DNA from: a bacterium
Lineage (GTDB): Bacteria; UBP14; UBA6098; B30-G16
Length of the DNA: 5,806 nucleotides
Assembly: GCA_027064665.1 (NCBI GenBank)
Contig: JAMOPH010000402.1
Location: forward strand, 1 to 5,806
Reading direction: 5' to 3'
Made by a program: the position numbers and the translations under genes
In this document: positions 5,364-5,806 of the stretch, piece by piece
How positions within the stretch are numbered: the first letter of the stretch is position 1
Layout of the letters: every line of letters begins with the position of its first letter
The notes under the pieces: generated by a model
Seen by the model: only the letters and a program-made list of their open reading frames with translations
Told to the model about the DNA's origin: nothing
The model's database searches: none

Positions 5364-5380
5364 CTGGCACGGAAATTGCT
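5364..5380 (+). promoter_or_regulatory. Sigma-54 (RpoN) -24/-12 promoter of the response regulator operon
   Basis: CTGGCACG-GAAA-TTGCT matches the established sigma-54 consensus YTGGCACG-N4-TTGCW at every defined position. The invariant GG is at 5366-5367 and the GC at 5378-5379, exactly 12 nt apart. Transcription is predicted to begin at about 5391 (G). That gives a 14-nt leader that begins just before the Shine-Dalgarno and ends at the ATG. Such a promoter needs an AAA+ enhancer-binding activator; none is encoded in the window. Confidence 0.88.
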
Positions 5381-5392
5381 GCTTCTTTCGGC

Positions 5393-5401
5393 GGAGGTGA
5401 T
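5393..5401 (+). promoter_or_regulatory. Full-length Shine-Dalgarno of the response regulator
   Basis: GGAGGTGAT is complementary over nine bases to the common 16S 3' end (ATCACCTCC) and sits 3 nt before the ATG at 5405, so the core GGAGG is 7 nt away. It argues for high translation and rules out the out-of-frame ATG at 5400-5402 that overlaps it. Confidence 0.85.
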
Positions 5402-5404
5402 GCT

Positions 5405-5767
5405 ATGGCAAGGTGGCTAATTGTTGACGACGACATAAGATTTACCGAGACCCTGACGGAGGTGCTCCTCAAAAACGGCTTTGATGTCGGCGTGGCATAC
5501 TGGGGCTCTGACGCCCTTCAAAGCCTTGACGACAACTTTGACGGCGTCCTGGTTGACCTCAATCTGACCGATATTGACGGCGACGAGGTCATTGAAAAGA
5601 TAAGACAGCGTTTCCCCAACATCAAACTGGGGCTGATAACGGGGATTCCGGAGGTGGAACTGAAGGAACTTGCACAAAAATGCCGCGCCGATTTTTACCT
5701 TCGCAAACCCTTTGAGATAAAAAAACTTATCCAGATTATGAGGCAGGTTGAAAAACAGGAGGTGTGA
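5405..5767 (+). CDS. Single-domain response regulator (CheY-like receiver only)
   Basis: A 120-residue receiver domain with no output domain. The acidic pocket is Asp8-Asp10 in IVDDDI, and the phosphoacceptor is Asp51 in VLVDLNLTDIDG. The switch Thr79 is in GLITG, and the conserved lysine is Lys101 in FYLRKPF, with Tyr98 in the aromatic switch position. All residues needed for phosphorylation are present, so it should be a working phospho-relay or CheY-type protein acting through protein contacts. It is probably cytosolic. Transcription is predicted from the sigma-54 promoter just upstream. The next gene starts 2 nt after its stop, with a ribosome site inside this gene's 3' end, so the two form an operon and the partner may be the second product. 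The citF homologue is divergent; a functional link is possible but not shown. Confidence 0.95.
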   Translation: MARWLIVDDDIRFTETLTEVLLKNGFDVGVAYWGSDALQSLDDNFDGVLVDLNLTDIDGDEVIEKIRQRFPNIKLGLITGIPEVELKELAQKCRADFYLRKPFEIKKLIQIMRQVEKQEV

Positions 5768-5769
5768 AG

Positions 5770-5806
5770 ATGCGCCATTATGACAAATTACTTGCCATAT
5801 TGGCAG
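5770..5806 (+). CDS. Start of a second gene in the response regulator operon, cut by the window edge
   Basis: The ATG at 5770-5772 follows GGAGGTG (5758-5764) at ideal spacing and lies 2 nt after the response regulator stop. Only MRHYDKLLAILA is visible, which is too little for a family call. The N-terminus (basic, then hydrophobic) could lead into a membrane helix, as in a sensor kinase, but that is a guess. Confidence 0.75.
   Translation, partial: MRHYDKLLAILA

Overview
The window comes from a bacterium of intermediate GC content with strong Shine-Dalgarno sites. It carries an alpha2-type glycyl-tRNA synthetase rather than the alpha2/beta2 enzyme of most Proteobacteria. A very good sigma-54 (-24/-12) promoter and a stand-alone receiver protein are also present. 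Together these suggest an uncultured, Gram-negative-type lineage outside the Proteobacteria, possibly near the FCB group or a candidate phylum. This placement is inference and weak.

Layout. Positions 1-925 (minus strand) hold a two-gene unit: a 98-residue membrane protein whose stop codon overlaps the start of an aspartate kinase that runs off the left edge. A 113-bp divergent spacer with a perfect 8-bp inverted repeat separates it from a class I SAM-dependent methyltransferase on the plus strand (1039-1680). Between the methyltransferase and the convergent glycyl-tRNA synthetase lies a 524-bp gene-free stretch. Most of it is a previously unlabelled array of 18 exactly phased, degenerate 21-nt repeats (1735-2112). 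Glycyl-tRNA synthetase follows on the minus strand (2205-3548). Next come a palindrome-rich, REP-like spacer and, on the minus strand, a citrate lyase alpha-subunit/CoA-transferase homologue (3708-5276) with no citrate lyase partner genes beside it. A 128-bp divergent spacer then leads to a plus-strand operon: a single-domain response regulator (5405-5767) and the first codons of a second gene that leaves the right edge.

Regulation. The spacer at 5277-5404 is the clearest regulatory region. It has a near-perfect sigma-54 promoter for the response-regulator operon and a sigma-70-like promoter for the citF homologue. An imperfect dyad covers the -35 and spacer of that second promoter. The glyS and citF promoters share the form TTGYCC-N16-TATCTT, and a TATCTT box also precedes the 98-residue membrane protein.

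How the genes work together. The window mixes housekeeping functions (translation, aspartate-family amino acid synthesis) with an acyl-CoA/citrate function and a signalling operon. I see no shared pathway across all of them. The best candidates for something undescribed are the 21-nt array and the sigma-54/citF divergent control region.
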